A stretch of DNA of 64,000 nt from Iris pallida (GCA_029216955.1 JANAVB010015620.1:1-64000); one strand, 5' to 3'; shown: positions 1 through 13,019, numbered from the stretch's first letter. Notes: a model not told the origin generated them from the letters alone. Program-made: numbers and translations.

Positions 1-664
1 ATCCGAAGCCCACGAACAAACTTTAACAATAACTTTCTGAGAAAACTTTCATACGCCAAGCTTTGTACAATTCGAATACTCATAATCGGAAACCACCGGT
101 ACTAGAAGGATGGGAGTTGTCTTGGAGATTTGAAGATCGAAGCTTTGCAAATTGAATAGAAAGCTTAGGAATAGATGGAGAAGATGAAGATTGAATGAGT
201 GAATAAAAATGAGAATTTCTTCTCTTTTTATAGGATTTTCTAGGATAGAGCTCAGGAAGAACTCAGTACCCTAACGTTCATAATTTTGAACGTTGGTGAT
301 CCAAAAGAATAGAAAAATCTGCTGACCAGGAGAAATCCCAAGGGACCGAGTTCGGTCCGAGTTCAGTTAGAACTCTGACCGTGTTCGGTTGTAATGGGAT
401 CTGGTCAACTTGATTTGGTTTAAGCTTTTGGATATGAGTTTGGTTTGGTCAGGAAATGGATCAAGGATGGGATTTGATTTTAAGTTCTAAATGCCAGTGA
501 TCTTGATGCACAACTTTTCTAGACTCAATAAAAGAAAAAATACATAAAAAATATGAAAAATTTGTTGAGATGAAATCTATAAACATCTGTTTCTTTTCAT
601 ATCAAGTTCGAAGTTTTTAAGTCAATTATCAAAATCGGCTAGACCATGGCTAAATGGGCCAACA
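1..664 (-). repeat. 3' LTR of a SIRE-like Ty1/copia element (cut by window start)
   Basis: On the minus strand the LTR begins TGTTGGCCC at 664. Immediately upstream is the purine tract AAAATGGGGGAGAT (665-677 on the plus strand), the usual polypurine tract and LTR junction of SIRE/Maximus-type copia elements. The LTR continues past the left edge, so its length is unknown. It encodes nothing. Lineage is inferred from the PPT and LTR junction, since no pol domain of this element is in view. Confidence 0.75.
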
Positions 665-1890
665 ATCTCCCCCATTTTGATAATTTGACAAAACTACGAT
701 TGATACTTAAGAATATGTTTAGCTCGATCTGGAAGTAGACTTGATGCGGTAAAGATGGTACGGAAGTAGGTTTTTCCTTGAATATTGGTACGGTATTTAC
801 TCCTCCGTAATGTACGGTCAAGTCTTGTTACTCCCCCATAACAAAATATGTCGGCTGAATATCTGAAAAAGTCTAAAAACAACAAAGCAAGAAGCAAGAT
901 CTCGAAATAAATAGCATTTATCATTTAAGTATCCATCTATATTACTCCCCCGTTTTGTCATATGAACAAAATGACGTAATTAATCTAAGAGCAGTACTCA
1001 GCACAGTCAAGATTAGTGCAGAAATGTAAAAAACAAAGTATGATGGTGCTGGAAATACAAAATGTTGACATAAATTGAAATAGAGTTCATACATCACTAA
1101 TAATAAACTGATAATGCTTGAAAGAAGCATTTATCACTAATACATAGTCGCACAAAGAAATGAAAAACATAACTAGTAGTGATCTATCATGAGGAAAAGT
1201 ATCCTCAATCATCATCATCAGCAGCTGTACCTGCCGCAATGGAAGGACCGGTCTCAGCAGAACGTTGGGATCAAAACGGGCAGCAGTAGGGTCAAAGTAA
1301 TGTTAAGCCTCTGGATCATCAATGTGAAAGACAAGTCTAGTAGGATCACAAACCATAGGGATGGGACCACTAGGGTTGTAAGCAAGACTATATGACATAT
1401 CCCACACAGAGTTAGATATGGCCTGGAGCTGGAGGGTGGTATGGAAGTCCATGGACCAAAATTGATCCATCATAAGAGTCTGAAGTGACTCAAGAGTAAC
1501 ACCACCGGAAGGATGAGTAGGATGGGTGTCAGCAACTAATGGGTCAACTGGAGGAGAAGCCTGGATAGTAGGAGCAGAACGACAATGCTCATGAAGATAA
1601 GCAGTAGCAGCATCCTCAGGACAATCCTAAAGCATGACCTCAAAGTATTGAAAGATGTAAGGTAGATACATCGCATAAAGAAGACGTCACGATATCTTGC
1701 GACACCGTTCCATAGCGACAATGATGGTCTTGGGTAGACTGAAGGGGACATGAAAGTGGAGATGATAGAGAATACCATTTTATAAAGATTATAGAAGTAG
1801 TTGTTCAAGTGCCTAGGGCGAACAGTGCCTTTCGTTCGAGGATTAGGTTCACATATTGAGTCACGAAATGAATCAAAAGTTGTCCCCTCG
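665..1890 (-). pseudogene. SIRE-like element, 3' extra-ORF region, distal part
   Basis: This lies between the SIRE-like LTR and the Tekay insertion. Reading on the minus strand, the first 45 or so codons form one open frame that continues upstream through two insertion sites (10128-10165, then 13721 onward) when the inserted elements and one TSD copy each are removed. Below that, long open stretches alternate with stops and frameshifts (for example codons around 1300-1530). The end has several G-rich purine runs (about 827-838, 941-955 and 665-673), as seen near the 3' ends of SIRE elements. Known for the family: SIRE elements carry a variable extra ORF after pol. No conserved domain was recognised, so function is unknown. 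Confidence 0.55.
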
Positions 1891-2699
1891 GGTCACGCCC
1901 CGGTTCCCAAGATAACTCGGAGCACGTGATACTTCTCCCCAGGCTACGCAACTGATGCTGTATTGTACCCTACGATTGTCGCCTGTAAGGTCCTGGATAG
2001 GCATAGTTATAAGGAATAATCACAGAATTTATCCACAGTTTACATAACATTCATTCATCCAAAATGTTATATTCTTGATCAAGTTTCCCCAAAGCATATT
2101 ATATACATATATGTTCATAGGTCCTTCAAGAAACTTAATTTACATGACCATATATAACCAAAATGAAGACTACTATTCTTTAGATCCATGTCATTCATAG
2201 AGTTCATCCTCGATGTACGCTTGACCTTCATTATGCTCTTTTTCAATCCCTAGTGAATAAAACTAGGTCGTCAATACGGCGAGCAAGCCCTCGGTCAAAG
2301 GAGAGAGTTATGAATGTAGAATAATAAGATAAATGAATACAAAGTAGTGTAAGCTTGAACAATTAAACTCATAGCTTGTGATATCAGTCAAGAAGTAAAT
2401 AGCGCTCAAGATAATGTCATAAAGGACATAAACAAGATCTTTCTAGACCTAAATTCAATTTAGAGAAACCTTTCTGGATCACACACACGCCTAGCATCTC
2501 AACAATAACCCCATTTGCCTAGGATCAGGCTCGTACAAAACGAATGGTGCTTAGATTGTCCAACCGTCTGTACTATCACATATTGATGTGATTACAAGCA
2601 AGATACCATCATGAGTTAGTTTTTGAATCATCTGGGTCGAGTCATCGAATCATGAGCTATAAAAGAAGTTCGTATGACTTGAACTTTCCCAAGAATATC

Positions 2700-2870
2700 G
2701 AACCCATTCATTAGATAGCTGAGCTGAACTCAGGGCCTGGATGTCTAATGAATTAACAAGTATTCTGAGCTAAAACTCAGGATAATCTTCAAATAGATAT
2801 TTGAGCTGAAACTTAGGGCCTGGATGTCCAATTGCGATCAAAAAATTGAGCTAAGCTTCACCCCGGATAT
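2700..2870. repeat. Degenerate minisatellite in the Tekay LTR
   Basis: Three to four diverged copies of a unit containing GAGCTGAAACTCAGGGCCTG and then GATGTC are spaced about 50-60 bp apart. The block lies about 0.8-1.0 kb from the CACGACCC-type LTR end, the same place that carries unrelated minisatellites in other LTRs of the window. Confidence 0.6.
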
Positions 2871-3333
2871 TCGTGCGGCCGCACGAACACCGATTCAGGG
2901 ATCGATCAGTACGAAAAATAAAAATTCATATTGTAAAGAAGTCAGCCGGATGTGATCCAATGGTTTCTCTCCCATCCCAATACAACCTATTCTAGACGTT
3001 CAAATTCCATAGAAAGTATCCCTCAAACGGGAGTCCTAAAAGTCAAGTTGCATTCAAGTAATAGTTTCCGAAACTAATAAGGTCCAGGTAAGTATTGAAA
3101 CCACGAAGGATTCCAAAATATCTATTTGGACAAAATTTTCGAGAATCTTTCGTTATTAAAGATCGGGGATGCATGGTTCCAAGACCTAGAACTTAAGTCA
3201 AAGTTTCTGAAAAGTCTGAATTCTCGGAAAATGTCTATGTCTGGAAATTCTTGAAAATTTCGGCAGAGTCTCTTTGTATTTACTGATCTGAAAATAAATC
3301 CGATATAATAAACACAAAACAAGATATATATAT

Positions 3334-3379
3334 ATGGGCATGCCGACCCCTTCGGTGGAACAACTCAACACCGGCCACG

Positions 3380-3466
<87 letters not shown>

Positions 3467-3511
3467 GGGTACGCCGACCCCTTCGGTGGAACAACTCAAC
3501 ACCGGACCACG
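3334..3511. repeat. 45-bp direct repeats flanking a (TA)n tract
   Basis: A segment reading gccgaccccttcggtgg and then aacaactcaacaccgg occurs at about 3341-3378 and again at about 3472-3510. The copies differ at a few bases. Between them is an uninterrupted alternating TA tract of about 85 bp with one TAATATA slip. This is a duplication with a hypervariable spacer and has no coding content. Confidence 0.85.
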
Positions 3512-4186
3512 CATTTATAATAAAGCTATGCATAATAAAGTAGCTTTCTTACTTTAGCAAGCAAGCAATTATTCTTGGTTTTGCAAGTGCTTTATATAAA
3601 CGCATTTAAATCAAAGACAATATGGTTTGTTAGTAATATAACAATGCCAAGATACTATTATTGACTATGCACCGCATTTAGCTTATTAAGGATATATGAA
3701 AAAGTAAATTGAAAACTTGAAAAGTTAATATGCAGCTACCCTAGTAAACCGGTATTCAAAATTATCAATTTAAACCATGTTTTCATGACAAAAAGGTGTT
3801 TTTAAGCATAATTAAAAATTCGAACAGATTTGAGATAGCAAGTTAATTTGTGAATAACCTTCCTACTTAGCTAAAATTATCACAAGTAAACATAATTCAT
3901 GAAAGATATAATAATCCATATATGTTGATTCTCTTTGAAGTACAAAGGCTATAGTTTTAAGTTGTGACAAGACATATAGGTTGAGTTCTATCCACATAAA
4001 TATGGCAAAGTGTCAATATACTTGTGCATGTGTATGTCAAGATGTATATATGTGTTTAATGCTTATAAATTGTCAAGATGGATATATATATATATGTATA
4101 AATATAGATATATTGTGTCAAGATGTTCCTAAGTATATACATTCATACATATAGGTAGGTCTCATGCATGAAGATCATTCCAAAGG

Positions 4187-4299
<113 letters not shown>

Positions 4300-5138
4300 C
4301 AATCACAACAAGATGCAAGCACATTACATTGCCTTATGGTTGATATTGTCAATAGTTATATAAAATTTAGAATATATATATTTATCATGCAAAATACACG
4401 AACAATTGATAATAAACATGGGACAAATTCAAGAGGAGGAAGAAGAGAGATTGCCTTGCTTCTAGGGTATATTCCCTTAAGAAATGTTCTTCCCAAGCCC
4501 CAAATCAAAATCCTAGGGCACAAAATAAAATTGGGATTAATTTCAAAACCTAGGAATAAAATTAAAATAAAATGAAGGGGAATTGGAGAATGAAGAAGAA
4601 GAAGAAGTGACCAGGGGGGTCGGCCGGCTGGCCGGCTGGCCAGCGGTAGCAGCAGCAGCAGCGCTGGCAGTAGCAGCAGCAGCACGTAAGCAGTAGCGAC
4701 AACAGCAGTTAGTAGCAGCAACAATGACATAAGGAGAGGTAGAGGGGTAAAGAGAAGGAAGAAGAGGAGAAAAGAAGCAAAGAAGAAGAATAAAGAGGAG
4801 GAGAAAGAGTTCACATGGAAGGAAGGAGAGGAAGAATGGATCTCTTTCTCCATTCTCTTTCGTTTAAAAAAAAGATGAACAAAAAGGAATTTACTAAATT
4901 GCCCTTAAGGCCTTGTTATGAGAAGAGGATGCCACATGGAACCTCTCTATGCATGAATGCCACCTAAGTTCATTGCGCAAAATACAAAATTTGTATTTGC
5001 ATGAGGGGCCAAGTGGAAAATTTGATTTATAAAAAATTAATATAGGCAAATTTTAAAAGGCTTGAAATTTAATTAATATTTTTTTCTTTTTAATTAATAT
5101 ATATATATAAATATATAATAAAAAAATAGGTTATGACA

Positions 5139-5152
5139 CTCTACCCACCTTA
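5139..5152 (-). promoter_or_regulatory. Polypurine tract of the Tekay-like element
   Basis: On the minus strand the sequence AATTAAGGTGGGTAGAG lies immediately upstream of the LTR start TGTCATAACC. It follows TTTCGAGGACAAAATTT, the conserved 3' internal end of Tekay/Del elements. It primes plus-strand DNA synthesis in this class of element. Confidence 0.75.
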
Positions 5153-5199
5153 ATTAAATTTTGTCCTCGAAATTTAAGGAAATGAGAAGTGGAAAAAGG

Positions 5200-5676
5200 A
5201 AGGTGCTAAGTACATTGATCATCAAAGAGGTAGGGGTATAGTTGTCGCATCTTATCTTCCCTTTCCCAAGTAGATTCTCCTGATGAGTCCTTGTTCTAAG
5301 ATACTCGAACCAAAGAGATGGACTTATTCTTAAGAATCTTCTGTCTTTGATCTAGGATGTCTGCTGGCTTCTGCTCGATGCGGAGAGTTGGGCCAACTGT
5401 GATTTTCGAATGATCAAGTATGTGACTGGGATCTAGCACATACTTCCGTAGTTGAGATACATGGAAAACATCATGGACTCCTTCTAAAGTGGGTGGCAAG
5501 GTCAATCGATAAGACACGTCGCCGACTCGATCTAGGACGTCAAATGGGCCTATATATCTTGGGCTCAACTTCCCTTTTGTTCCAAACCTGATATTTCCTT
5601 TAGTAGGTGAGATCTTCAGAAATACATGATCACCAGGTTTGAAGTTCAAGATCCTTTGATGCTTATCTGCCCACAT
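5200..5676 (-). pseudogene. Integrase C-terminal region and chromodomain (Tekay-like)
   Basis: The 126-codon open frame begins with the GDHVFLKISPTKG motif, typical of the integrase C-terminal fold in chromoviruses, followed by LSPRYIGPFDVLDRVGDVSY. The chromodomain follows. Its start is read through a stop at about 5300 and continues in frame with GESTWEREDKMRQLYPYLF, the Tekay-type chromodomain tail. The stop replaces an expected tryptophan codon (TGG to TAG). Known role: the chromodomain steers integration towards chromatin marks. Confidence 0.75.
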
Positions 5677-6600
5677 CTTGTGCCTGTCTTATACAGCTTG
5701 AAGATAACTTCGGATTGCCTTGACAATGTCTACAGTCTGCGTAACCAACTCTGGCCCTAGGAGTTATCGTTCTCCGACGTCACCCCAACATATTGGTGAC
5801 CTGCACTTCCTCCCATATAATGCTTCAAATGGTGCCATCTTGATGCTAGCCTGATAACTGTTATATGAAAATTCTATCAAATACAGATGATCATCCCATG
5901 ATCCCTTGAAATTTAGATAGCACGCTCTCAACATGTCTTCTAAATTTTGTATCATCCTTTCTGACTGCCCATCAGTCTGTGGGTGATATGCTGAGCTAAA
6001 CTTTAGGCGACTGCCAAGGCTATCTTGCAAGCTTTTCCAAAACTTGGAGGTAAACCGAGTATCCCTGTCTGAGACGATACTGACCGGCACCCTATAGTGA
6101 CTAACAACTTCCTTCATGTACATCTCCGCTAGATGCTCTACAGATTGTCTGACTCGAAATGGTAGAAATCTTGCAGACTTTGTAAGTCTATCCACTATCA
6201 CCCAGATAGCATCGTTATCTCTTTGTGTCCTTGAAAGTCCTGATACAAAATCCATTATAATATGCTCCCACTTCCATTCAAGTACTGGTAGTGGTTGCAG
6301 TAGTCCAGCAGTCCGTTGGTGCTCGGCTTTTACTTATTGGCACACTAAGTATTTTGAGACAAATTTAGCTATCATCCGCTTCATTTCATGCCACCAAAAT
6401 TTTTGCCTCAGATCCTTGTACATCTTCGTACTCCCAGGATGAATAGAGTAATATGGATTATGTGCTTCAGACATTATCTCAGTCCGAAGTTCTCCAAATG
6501 TACACACAAACGACTCCCGAACCTCATGGATCCATCAGAATGCTTAATCAACCCAGTTTGTATCCCAGCTTTAGTTTGATTCCATAATTTTTGCAACTTC
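5677..6600 (-). pseudogene. Integrase core (Tekay-like)
   Basis: The catalytic core is open for 163 codons (6255-5764). It contains DFVSGL with the first catalytic Asp, SDRDTRF with the second (residue 63) and DGQSERM with the Glu (residue 99), so the DD35E spacing is kept. Upstream (6256-6600) the zinc-binding N-terminal part is broken by several stops and frameshifts, although pieces such as KFWWHEM-like and TAGLLQPLP are readable. A stop directly after GDVGER separates it from the C-terminal domain. The function, insertion of element cDNA, is lost in this copy. Confidence 0.8.
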
Positions 6601-6611
6601 ACATCCTTCTT

Positions 6612-7912
6612 CTATGCCTCCTTAATTCTCTCTACTAGAGATGATTGTACTTGTAAACTTTCCCAGATTCCATCTGCTACTGGACATATCACTTCAATCT
6701 CCATCTTCCTGAGATCTTCTAGTATCTCCTTAGGCGTGTTAAAAAAGAAGGCTTCAGGCCTCCTACTTAGAGCATCTGCCACTTTGTTCGCCTTGCCTGG
6801 ATGATACTCCAGTTCCATATCAAAATCTTTAAGCAACTCCAGCCATCTGGATTGTATCATATTTAGCTCTTTTTGGATGAATACGTATTTCAAACTTTTA
6901 TGATCTGTGTAAATTTTGATCTATTCACCATACAAGTAATGTCTTTACAACTTTAGCGGAAATACAACATCTGCTAATTCTAGATCATGTGTCGGATAAT
7001 TCCTTTCATGAACCTTCAACTGTTGAGAAGCGTAAGCAAAAACTCTTCCGTGTTGCATTAATACACAACCTAAACCTTTTCCAGAAGCATCACTATAGAT
7101 CTCGTAACCTCCTCACCCTGATGGTAATGCTAGTACTGTTGTTGTGACAAGTCTTTCCTTCAATTCCTCAAATGCCGCTTGACATTTATCAGTCCAACTG
7201 AATTTCTCATTCTTCCGAGTCAACCGAGTAAGCGGATCAACAATTCTGGAAAAGTTCTCCACAAATCTTTTATAATATCCAGCTAAACCAATAAAACTTT
7301 GAATCTCAGCCATATTCTTGGGAGTAAGCCATGATTTAACTGCTTCTATTTTCTTAGGATCTACTGTTATTCCCTCTCCACTTACTATGTGTCCTAAGAA
7401 AGAAATTTCCTTTAAACAAAACACACATTTACTCAGCCTTCCATATAGCTTTTCCAGCCGTAGAGTTTCAAGTACTATCCTCAAATGTTCTTCGTGTTCC
7501 TCCTTTTTTTTTAGTAGACCAATATGTCGTCAATGAACACAATCACAAATTTATCCAAATATTGGTAGAATATTCTATTCATAAAATCCATAAATATGGC
7601 CGGAGCATTAGTCAATCCAAAAGGCATGACTTGAAATTCATAATGTCCATATCTGGTTCTGAAAGCAGTCTTTGGTATATCTTCTTTCTTAATCTTCACT
7701 TGATGATATCTTGATCTGAGATCTATCTTAGAGAATACAGTCTCTCCTCCAAGTTGGTCAAATAATTCATCGATCCTAGTGAGTGAATATTTATTCTTGA
7801 TTGTCACTTCATTCAGTACTCTATAATCTATTACCAATCTCAAACTCCCATCCTTTTTCTTTATAAATAGCACAGGTGCTCCCCATGGAGAAACAGTAGG
7901 TCTGATAAACAC
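6612..7912 (-). pseudogene. Reverse transcriptase and RNase H (Tekay-like)
   Basis: The RT frame (7912-7511) has [61 protein letters not shown] and the active-site box [11 protein letters not shown]. After a frameshift in a T-rich run near 7505, the thumb and start of RNase H follow (7484-7113: VFCLKEISFLGHIVS, KPYYKRF-like, WTDKCQAAFEELK). The RNase H C-terminus is at 6893-6612 and ends in [17 protein letters not shown]. Stops at about 7112 and 6910 break the frame. Motif order and wording are those of chromoviruses. Confidence 0.85.
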
Positions 7913-7918
7913 TTTAGC

Positions 7919-8854
7919 CTATAATTCCTTGATTTGCTTATTTAATTCTGTTAATTCCTCCTTATTTATTGGATATATCTTCTTAGCAATAGGGGCAGCT
8001 TCAGGAATTAAATCAATACTAAATTCGACGGCCCTATCCGGTGGTAATCCGGGTAACTCATCAGGGAATACATCTTTAAATTTATCTACAATCCTTGGCA
8101 ATTCCTCTATTACTTGATTCTGGAGACTCCTTAATTCAAACTTCTCTAACTCCTTTATATTAAACTCCTTTTAAGCTCTAACAAATTTATGCAACTTTCT
8201 ACTGGGTAAGGAAAACTGAACTTTTCCTTGTCCACAACCAATGATTGCCGATGTTGATATTAACCAATCCATCCCAAATACTACATCATAATTGTCCATG
8301 GGAAAGACTAATAGTCTAGTTCGAAAGCTTGCTCCTCCCATTTTGATTGGACAGTTTCTGTAAATTCGGCTTACTTCTACTACACCGTTGTCCGTAAGAA
8401 TTTTCAACTTTCTAACTAGAGGTTGTGTCTCTATATTATACTCAGATATGAATGATGCAGATATAAAAGAACGAGTAGCTCTAGAATCAAACAGTACCGA
8501 TATAGGTCTAGATGAAGCGAGTATAGTAACTGTCACTACGTCCCCTGCAATTCCTGCTTCATTGCTATCCATCATAAAGGCTTGACCGTGGTTCTTTTTC
8601 TTCTTCTTCTTCTTCTTCTTGTTGTTGTTGTTCTGACCAGCCTTCTGAGCCTGATGATATTGATGTGCTTGAGGTGCCAATACCGGTCTTTGTTGATATT
8701 CTGTCAGAGTATGACCTTGTGCTAGAGGCATATTAATTCTGAGCTCATTGTTCTGGAAGAAAGGCCGTTGCGGAAATCCCTGATTTGTAGCTCTCGGTCC
8801 CCGTGCATTATTCTTTACTACAGATCTTCTATTGTTTTGGGGACATTGGTTCAA
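7919..8854 (-). pseudogene. Aspartic protease and linker (Tekay-like)
   Basis: The open frame 8854-8171 contains VLFDSRATRSFIS where the family has VLFDSGATHSFIS, so the active-site Asp-Ser-Gly is changed to Asp-Ser-Arg, which should inactivate the enzyme. Further motifs are FPMDNYDVVFGMDWL and GQGKVQFSLP. The linker into RT (8101-7919, LPGLPPDRAVEFSIDLIPEA) is in a second open piece. An AAG/AAC triplet run near 8597-8632 encodes poly-Asn then poly-Lys ahead of the protease. Confidence 0.8.
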
Positions 8855-8869
8855 CCAGTGGTTGGAAGA

Positions 8870-9759
8870 TCCATACTTCAGACACTTTCCCTGAAGTCTT
8901 CTGTAGTTATTCTTCGTATGTCCCGACTTCTCGCAGTAAGAATAACTTAGCGTGACTCTATTCTGTTCAGGCTGAGCACGCTTCTGTTGCCCTTGTCCCG
9001 AGGTCCTTTCCTGAGGTGAGCCGGTCTCCAGACTCTGCTTTTATCCTCCAGCCTTCGAGTTGTTCTTTTTATTTTGCATTCTCTCTTGGTCTCTTGCAGC
9101 TTCGGCCACCTCGGCATAAGTTTGACATCTGTAGGGGCAACCTTCATCTTCAATTTATCGTCCAGTCCTTCGCTGAACCGAACTACCTTTGCCTTCTCTG
9201 TAGTTACCATGCTCGAAGCATATCGGCTGAGTCTTGTAAATTCTGCCGAGTACTCATCGACAGAAGCTTTATTTTGCTTCAGATATAGGAATCTCCTTTC
9301 TAGCTCCAACTTGGCGCTAGGGGGAAAGAACCTTTCTTCAAATTCTTCCTTAAATTTTTCCAAGAATATAATTTCATCAGATTCTACGGGGTGTAAGAAG
9401 CTCCACCAGATATCGGCTACATCCTTCAGTTGAATCCTTACTAGTGATACTATATCGTCTGGCGCGATCTTCGTGCCCTTCAGTAATCCTTCTGTGGTTC
9501 TAATCCACTATGCCGCTTCCATAGGAGTTTCAGTCCCCTTGAACTCTAGGGGCTTAATCGTCTTAAAATTAGAAATAGTCCCAGCCTTAGGAGTATCTGC
9601 GACATCCAACCTTTCCAGTAATTTTGCAGACATGGCTTGGGATAATTGGATCTGTTGGGTGTTAGCTTCCAAGACTCTTTGAAAACTCTCAAAGGCATCC
9701 GTCGATCGTGTCTCAGAAGTCTCCGTTTGTGATGCATTGGGTTTCGATAAAGAAGACAT
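8870..9759 (-). pseudogene. gag (Tekay-like)
   Basis: The probable start is the ATG at 9759 (MSSLSKPNAS). The first piece contains FKTIKPLEFKGTETPMEA. The retrotransposon-gag core follows in a second open piece (9363-8947: FKEEFEERFFPPSAKLELER and YLKQNKASVDEYSAEFTRLS). Two zinc knuckles near 8870-8940 are degenerate, each lacking at least one Cys. A frameshift and stops between 9508 and 9363 break the protein. Gag forms the nucleocapsid of the particle. Confidence 0.8.
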
Positions 9760-10127
9760 TTCCTAAATATTAATAATTGGAAAAACTTAATATATAATTT
9801 GGAAGAGGATCTTGAAGTAACTTAATCACTAAAGAGATGTGCTTGAAAACAAAAACAGTTACAATTTAGATAACCAGAACCAAAAGAAGCATATTTCATT
9901 CATTTCACAGAACATGGTTACAATATGCTCCAAGGAAGTCCTTACCACTTCTATTTTCTAAACCTAATAAAACACGATTTACATCTGTTGTGAATCCAAA
10001 AAGTTGTACAACAAACAATATTTCCCTTATACATCCATACATCATATCTATATATACACATCTGCTGATCCTTCAAAATGTAGTACAGCAGACAAAACTA
10101 TTCCATTCCCAGCTGTCCTACCTACCC
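9760..10127 (-). other. Tekay-like 5' leader, truncated
   Basis: AT-rich sequence upstream of gag with no long open frame. It ends at the CCTCG duplication without reaching a primer-binding site or LTR. This truncation is why the element appears to lack its 5' LTR. Confidence 0.55.
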
Positions 10128-10165
10128 CCTCGTCAGCTTTAGGTAAGTGATCTCAAGAATCTTAT
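10128..10165 (-). pseudogene. Sliver of the SIRE-like ORF between two insertions
   Basis: This 38-bp piece bridges the Tekay element and the LTR-like insert at 10166. It begins with CCTCG and ends with CTTAT, the TSDs of the left and right inserts. It reads in frame with 1890 downward and with 13721 upward on the minus strand (codons ILEITYLKLTRG). Confidence 0.7.
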
Positions 10166-10619
10166 TGTGATTAGCATGTAATGGTAAAATATTATATAGA
10201 TTCGAGGAAAACCCTCTAAAGGGACCATAAGTAATGGTAAAAAATTATATAGATTAGCATGTACCAAAGCAATAGAAGCTCTGGGATTTGTAGTGCCTAT
10301 TACAGCAATATGACCAGTGTTCATAAGGGTACTATAGTATAGCAGAGCAAGTAGCCTATAGTACAACAGAATACATCACAACTATGATAAACAAGAGGTA
10401 AATATCTGTTTGTGCCTAACCGAGTAGTCGTATTGGTCCCTGTGCAACTCAAGGGCGGAGGATGGTGACCGACTACCCTATTTTGCATACTGTGGTAAAG
10501 GCTACATATCATTAAATCATAGATTGCAATGTAAGGGCAGTAGGTAGCATATAGCCAGACCCTAAAGACTACCCCAAAGCAGGGCACTAGGAATTGGTCT
10601 GTACCTAGTGCAGGTAGCA

Positions 10620-11600
10620 TAGCTCTGAGATCACCCTTTGATATTATGTCCTACCTCATCGAGTATACATGTATACTCCATATTTTTATATAGAAATATA
10701 TTGGTGTCCTTACCTACACTATCTTGGTCTGTCCATATTATCACTTTAGGTGCAGTCTCAATACAATGTTTCAGTCCATGCCTTACCATATAATAGTCCT
10801 CCATTTTTGAGTTCAAGTTTTGGATCCATCCTTTGTTTCAGTCACACTTTCCTTATGTGATGTGTCAGCCCCTAGCCTTTGATCAGGAAGAGGAAGGGCA
10901 CAGGTTAGAGTGGGTATTGGTTTATCCCGGGTCCTGTACTGCCTATGAGGACAGTCCTTGTACAATTGGGTATCAATCCACTTACATGAATCTATCCTGT
11001 ATACCATAGAGCAGTCCCTCTTTCATCCAGGCTTGTCTTACCCTTGTGTGTAAGTTAGATGTCCTGTCCATCCCTCTTGAAAGTACTGCATGCCCTTAGT
11101 TCAATTACACCCTCAAATGTTCACATCAGATGTGTGTGAATATCCTGTATTTTTGCTTTCACTGCATACCTGTGCCTATTGCATTACCTGTCCATCTTGT
11201 TGTATAACCCACTGCATATCATGTTTCAGTCCACCCTAGGTATGTGTTCAGCCCACTTGTATTACATTTGGTACTGCCTCTATTTGACCTATTAATCAGC
11301 CCCAAATACCTTATCTGGGTAACAGATGATCAGTCCATTCCTACTGCTTAATCCATAATGTAAGGACATGTTCCAGATTTCCTCTAATGATTTTAGTCCA
11401 CTGTTACTCTGAGTATCAGTCCCTTTTTATCCACAACCCATCATTTATCAGTTGCATAAGTGTTCAGCCACTCTATGATGTCAAATCCATATATGTGCAC
11501 TGTTTACATATCCTGTTCTGTCCAAGTTTTCATTTATGTTCAGTCCAGTTGGGAAGGAAGGGGCATAATCAGGTTACAACCTTGCTTCCTGGTGCCATCC
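10620..11600. repeat. Diffuse short-motif repeats (TCAGTCC-like)
   Basis: About fifteen copies of CAGTCC, CAGCCC or CTGTCC are scattered every 30-80 bp, often preceded by T or TT. No fixed period or coding frame was found. It looks like an eroded satellite-like region within the insert. Confidence 0.4.
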
Positions 11601-11929
11601 CTGAATATAAGTACATAAACCCAAGTTCTTCATTCTAATTATCTCATTTGGAGATATAGTTGGGTGTTGTTGCTCACTGCTAAAGCCAATTGCTTACTGA
11701 TATCATTTTGCCTGGCATAACTGCACTGGTAGGCTTGATTCCCTGCTACATTAGAATTTTATTGAAAGTGATTTGTCTTATTGTTTTTCTTTTGAGCTAG
11801 CAGTTTAGCCTTATGCAGTCTGTAAGTTCACAGGGTTAGACTTGAACTTTATATATGATATCCTTCTTTAATTCACCAATGTATTGACTGATCAAACAAC
11901 TTTCAAAGATGTCTTATCCTCTTTTAGAT

Positions 11930-12414
11930 AACTTCTGAAATGCTGCCCATACTCATGGACTTGTATAGTTTCAACAATTTGGGTTCACCATGTGGTCAAT
12001 GAATTGATAAAGACCAAATTCCAACCTTATCGATTGACAGAATTCTTCCCAACTCATGAAACCTCTTTTTTCATGATCCAGTCAAACCAGTAGGTAGTTT
12101 GTTCCTTTCAGTTGGACTGAGCAAACCCTGACCCTGTTCTATTCTGGAATATTATAGTAATTGAAGTAATGGTTGACTATGAGCAACCATTCTTCTACAT
12201 CCAACTCTCTATCATAATCTGGAATCTTCAACCTCAGGTTTGGTTGGGTCCAAGAATGTCCATTAGGTGTTTGTGATGACATACAATATTGTGCTGCCAT
12301 GTGCAAATGAGTTGGAAATGTGGGTGTATGAAAAGTACGTGAGTTTGGAGTGGACTGCAGGAATTGATTGAAATCCTTGTGTTGGCCTAGGATTCTATAC
12401 ACAAGAGTGAACAT
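11930..12414 (-). pseudogene. gag fragment of another gypsy-type element
   Basis: The open frame 12414-12139 ends with LKIPDYDRELDVEEWLLIVN and then HYFNYYNIPE, the opening of the retrotransposon-gag domain. Downstream through stops it continues with SWEEFCQSIRLEFG, the next conserved block. It differs clearly from the Tekay and Tat gag in this window. No LTR of its own could be delimited. Confidence 0.6.
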
Positions 12415-13019
12415 TCCTAAGCTATGTCAGTATTACATAGGTAGAAGTGGGCATGATTAGGAACTAGGTACCTTATGTGTATGTGCAAGAAGTATACATT
12501 AGATAGGAGCTATAAGTAACTTAGTTGGTTTGTCTATCAAACTAAGGAAACCAAATTGACTTAGGAATTGCCCTAGAAACCTAATAAGACAATGGATAGT
12601 GGATTTTATGTGTATTCAACCTTTGACATTTGTAAAATCATACAACAGGTTCATTGGACTTCTGACTCCACAGTTGACCCGTGCCAACAGCTCAGGACCG
12701 CAGGCAAGTATACCTTGCCAGCTTGTACAGTATAATTTATATGCATGTTCATTATCTTGCTGCTGTTCTTTTTCTTACATTCGTGATTGCTTTATTCCAT
12801 GTCTAGTACACTCATCCTATTATAGTTTACTTTACATATTTCTAGTTGCCTGCACATTCTTGTTCCTTTCTGTTACGATATTTCTATTTGTTACACTGTG
12901 TTAGTTTCATAGGTATTCCTTGATAGAGTCGTCTAGTCCTATACAACGATTCCTTCAACTTGATTATAACTTGACTTGACTTGACATGACTTGAGTAGGA
13001 CTTGACTTTGACATTCTAT

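Noticed and set aside
10139..11007. Several 60-100-codon minus-strand frames
   Set aside because: No conserved motif or codon pattern; this is a repeat-rich insert.
12599..12904. 101-codon plus-strand frame rich in hydrophobic residues
   Set aside because: It lies in LTR sequence shared with the X family in which the frame is not kept.
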